Assembly (NCBI GenBank): GCA_003222755.1
Contig: QHXA01000621.1
Coordinates: forward strand, 1 to 5,640
DNA length: 5,640 bases
DNA from: Acidobacteriota bacterium
GTDB lineage: Bacteria > Acidobacteriota > Terriglobia > 20CM-2-55-15
Direction of reading: 5' to 3'
Shown in pieces: positions 5,105-5,640 of this stretch (within the stretch, counting starts at the first letter, position 1; each line of letters starts with the position of its first letter). The notes under the pieces were generated by a model. It made no database searches. It was not told the origin of the DNA and saw nothing but the letters and a program-made list of their open reading frames with translations. The position numbers and the translations under genes were made by a program.

Positions 5105-5640
5105 ATGTTAAGAAATGCAGTGCGACCACCGCACATTTTAGGCATCTGCCTCGCGTCTTTATTCTTCCTGCTGGTTCACAGTGCAGCGTCTCCAGCGGAC
5201 CAAGCCGCTCGGCCGACATGCAGGCAGTTGAAGTCGACCAGTCCATTTGCGGCTTCAAACGCCATGTCGTGGATCACGGCACTCACGAATAGTGACAAGA
5301 CCAAGCTCGACCAGTGGTGTGCGACCGTCGGGCCGGCGCTGTTTCGTGCGCCGGCGCAGTTGGGACTGCCGAGAAATGGACGTATTCTCGTCGTCGACTG
5401 GAACGTGCATCTCGGCAACGGCAAGATCGAAGCATTAATTGACGAGTTGAAAACAGACGAGCGGAGGGCCGGGCAAGGCGAACCGGATTTCGTGTTTTTG
5501 CTCCAGGAAGCTTTCAGGCGCAGCGCAGATGTGCCATCGAACGTTCGGCTGGCGGCCACTGTCCCCAACCGAATTCCATCGGCAACCCAGGACATCGCCG
5601 CGTTGGCAACAAAGCTGGATTGGTGGATGTTTTATGTACC
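5105..5640 (+). CDS. Exported endonuclease/exonuclease/phosphatase (EEP)-family protein (C-terminus cut by window edge)
   Basis: From the ATG at 5105 the frame is open for 178 codons to the window edge. The N-terminus is a signal peptide: MLRNAVRPP, hydrophobic ILGICLASLFFLLV (11-24), then a likely cut near HSAAS (25-29). The EEP (DNase I-like) fold begins at about residue 92 with RILVVDWNVHLGNG (93-106), carrying N100 and H102. FVFLLQEAF (129-137) follows, where E135 matches the metal-binding glutamate of the family. The catalytic His/Asp motifs at the C-terminal end are not in the window. Family members hydrolyse phosphodiesters or phosphomonoesters (nucleic acid, lipid or inositol phosphates); the substrate here is unknown, but the signal peptide places it in the periplasm or outside. 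The linker at about 30-90 has no domain I recognise. Antisense and alternate-frame openings here are shadows. The start was chosen because it gives a complete signal peptide. The upstream neighbour is the 106-base repeat. Confidence 0.82.
   Translation, partial: MLRNAVRPPHILGICLASLFFLLVHSAASPADQAARPTCRQLKSTSPFAASNAMSWITALTNSDKTKLDQWCATVGPALFRAPAQLGLPRNGRILVVDWNVHLGNGKIEALIDELKTDERRAGQGEPDFVFLLQEAFRRSADVPSNVRLAATVPNRIPSATQDIAALATKLDWWMFYV

Noticed and set aside
5089..5292. Plus-strand 67-codon frame starting at 5089
   Set aside because: The neighbouring frame from 5105 has a proper signal peptide and leads into the EEP motifs, while this one stops at once after 5292 with no family features.
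5176..5595. Minus-strand open frame of 139 codons opposite the EEP gene
   Set aside because: The plus strand carries the recognisable EEP motifs, and the antisense translation has none.

Overview
The window is ordinary-looking, moderately GC-rich bacterial chromosome, densely packed with short or absent intergenic gaps. It carries five complete genes (two stand in the strand order + + +, one is on the minus strand, one is + again further on), one gene cut off by each window edge, and one small palindromic repeat element. The gene content (CinA/MoaB-type protein, M24 Xaa-Pro peptidase, WGVRGS-type metallo-beta-lactamase-fold hydrolase, zinc-finger-less DnaJ, YgfZ, Spy-like periplasmic protein, exported EEP-family hydrolase) suggests a Gram-negative, probably soil-type lineage such as Verrucomicrobiota or Acidobacteriota. 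This is an impression from protein style, not a demonstrated assignment. There are no tRNA or rRNA genes, CRISPR arrays, integrases, transposases or phage genes, and no gene-free stretch longer than about 140 bases.

Layout. 1-498 (minus) is the N-terminal part of a CinA/MoaB-like molybdopterin-binding-fold protein that runs off the left edge. Only 17 bases separate its start from the divergent M24 peptidase gene (516-1658, plus). After a 76-base gap with a candidate promoter, a leader hairpin and the strongest ribosome binding site of the window comes an MBL-fold hydrolase (1735-2556), and 13 bases later a CbpA-type DnaJ co-chaperone (2570-3529). The DnaJ gene collides tail to tail with ygfZ (3518-4465, minus), the two overlapping by 12 bases. 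A 70-base AT-rich divergent spacer then leads to a small secreted LTxxQ (Spy/CpxP-like) protein (4536-4967). Its stop codon abuts a 106-base element made of two perfectly inverted 37-base arms (4967-5072). A signal-peptide-bearing endonuclease/exonuclease/phosphatase-family protein starts at 5105 and runs off the right edge.

How the genes relate. M24 peptidase, MBL hydrolase and DnaJ are co-directional and could be one transcription unit, with the last two most convincingly linked. Several products have housekeeping or protein- and cofactor-maintenance roles (peptide turnover, co-chaperone, Fe-S maintenance, periplasmic stress), but the window does not show that they form one pathway. The most noteworthy non-genic signal is the 106-base nested palindrome. 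Its architecture (two imperfect REP-like palindromes facing each other) fits a REPIN or a small MITE, and it sits exactly between a stop codon and the next gene's promoter region. I see no convincing evidence of a wholly new system.
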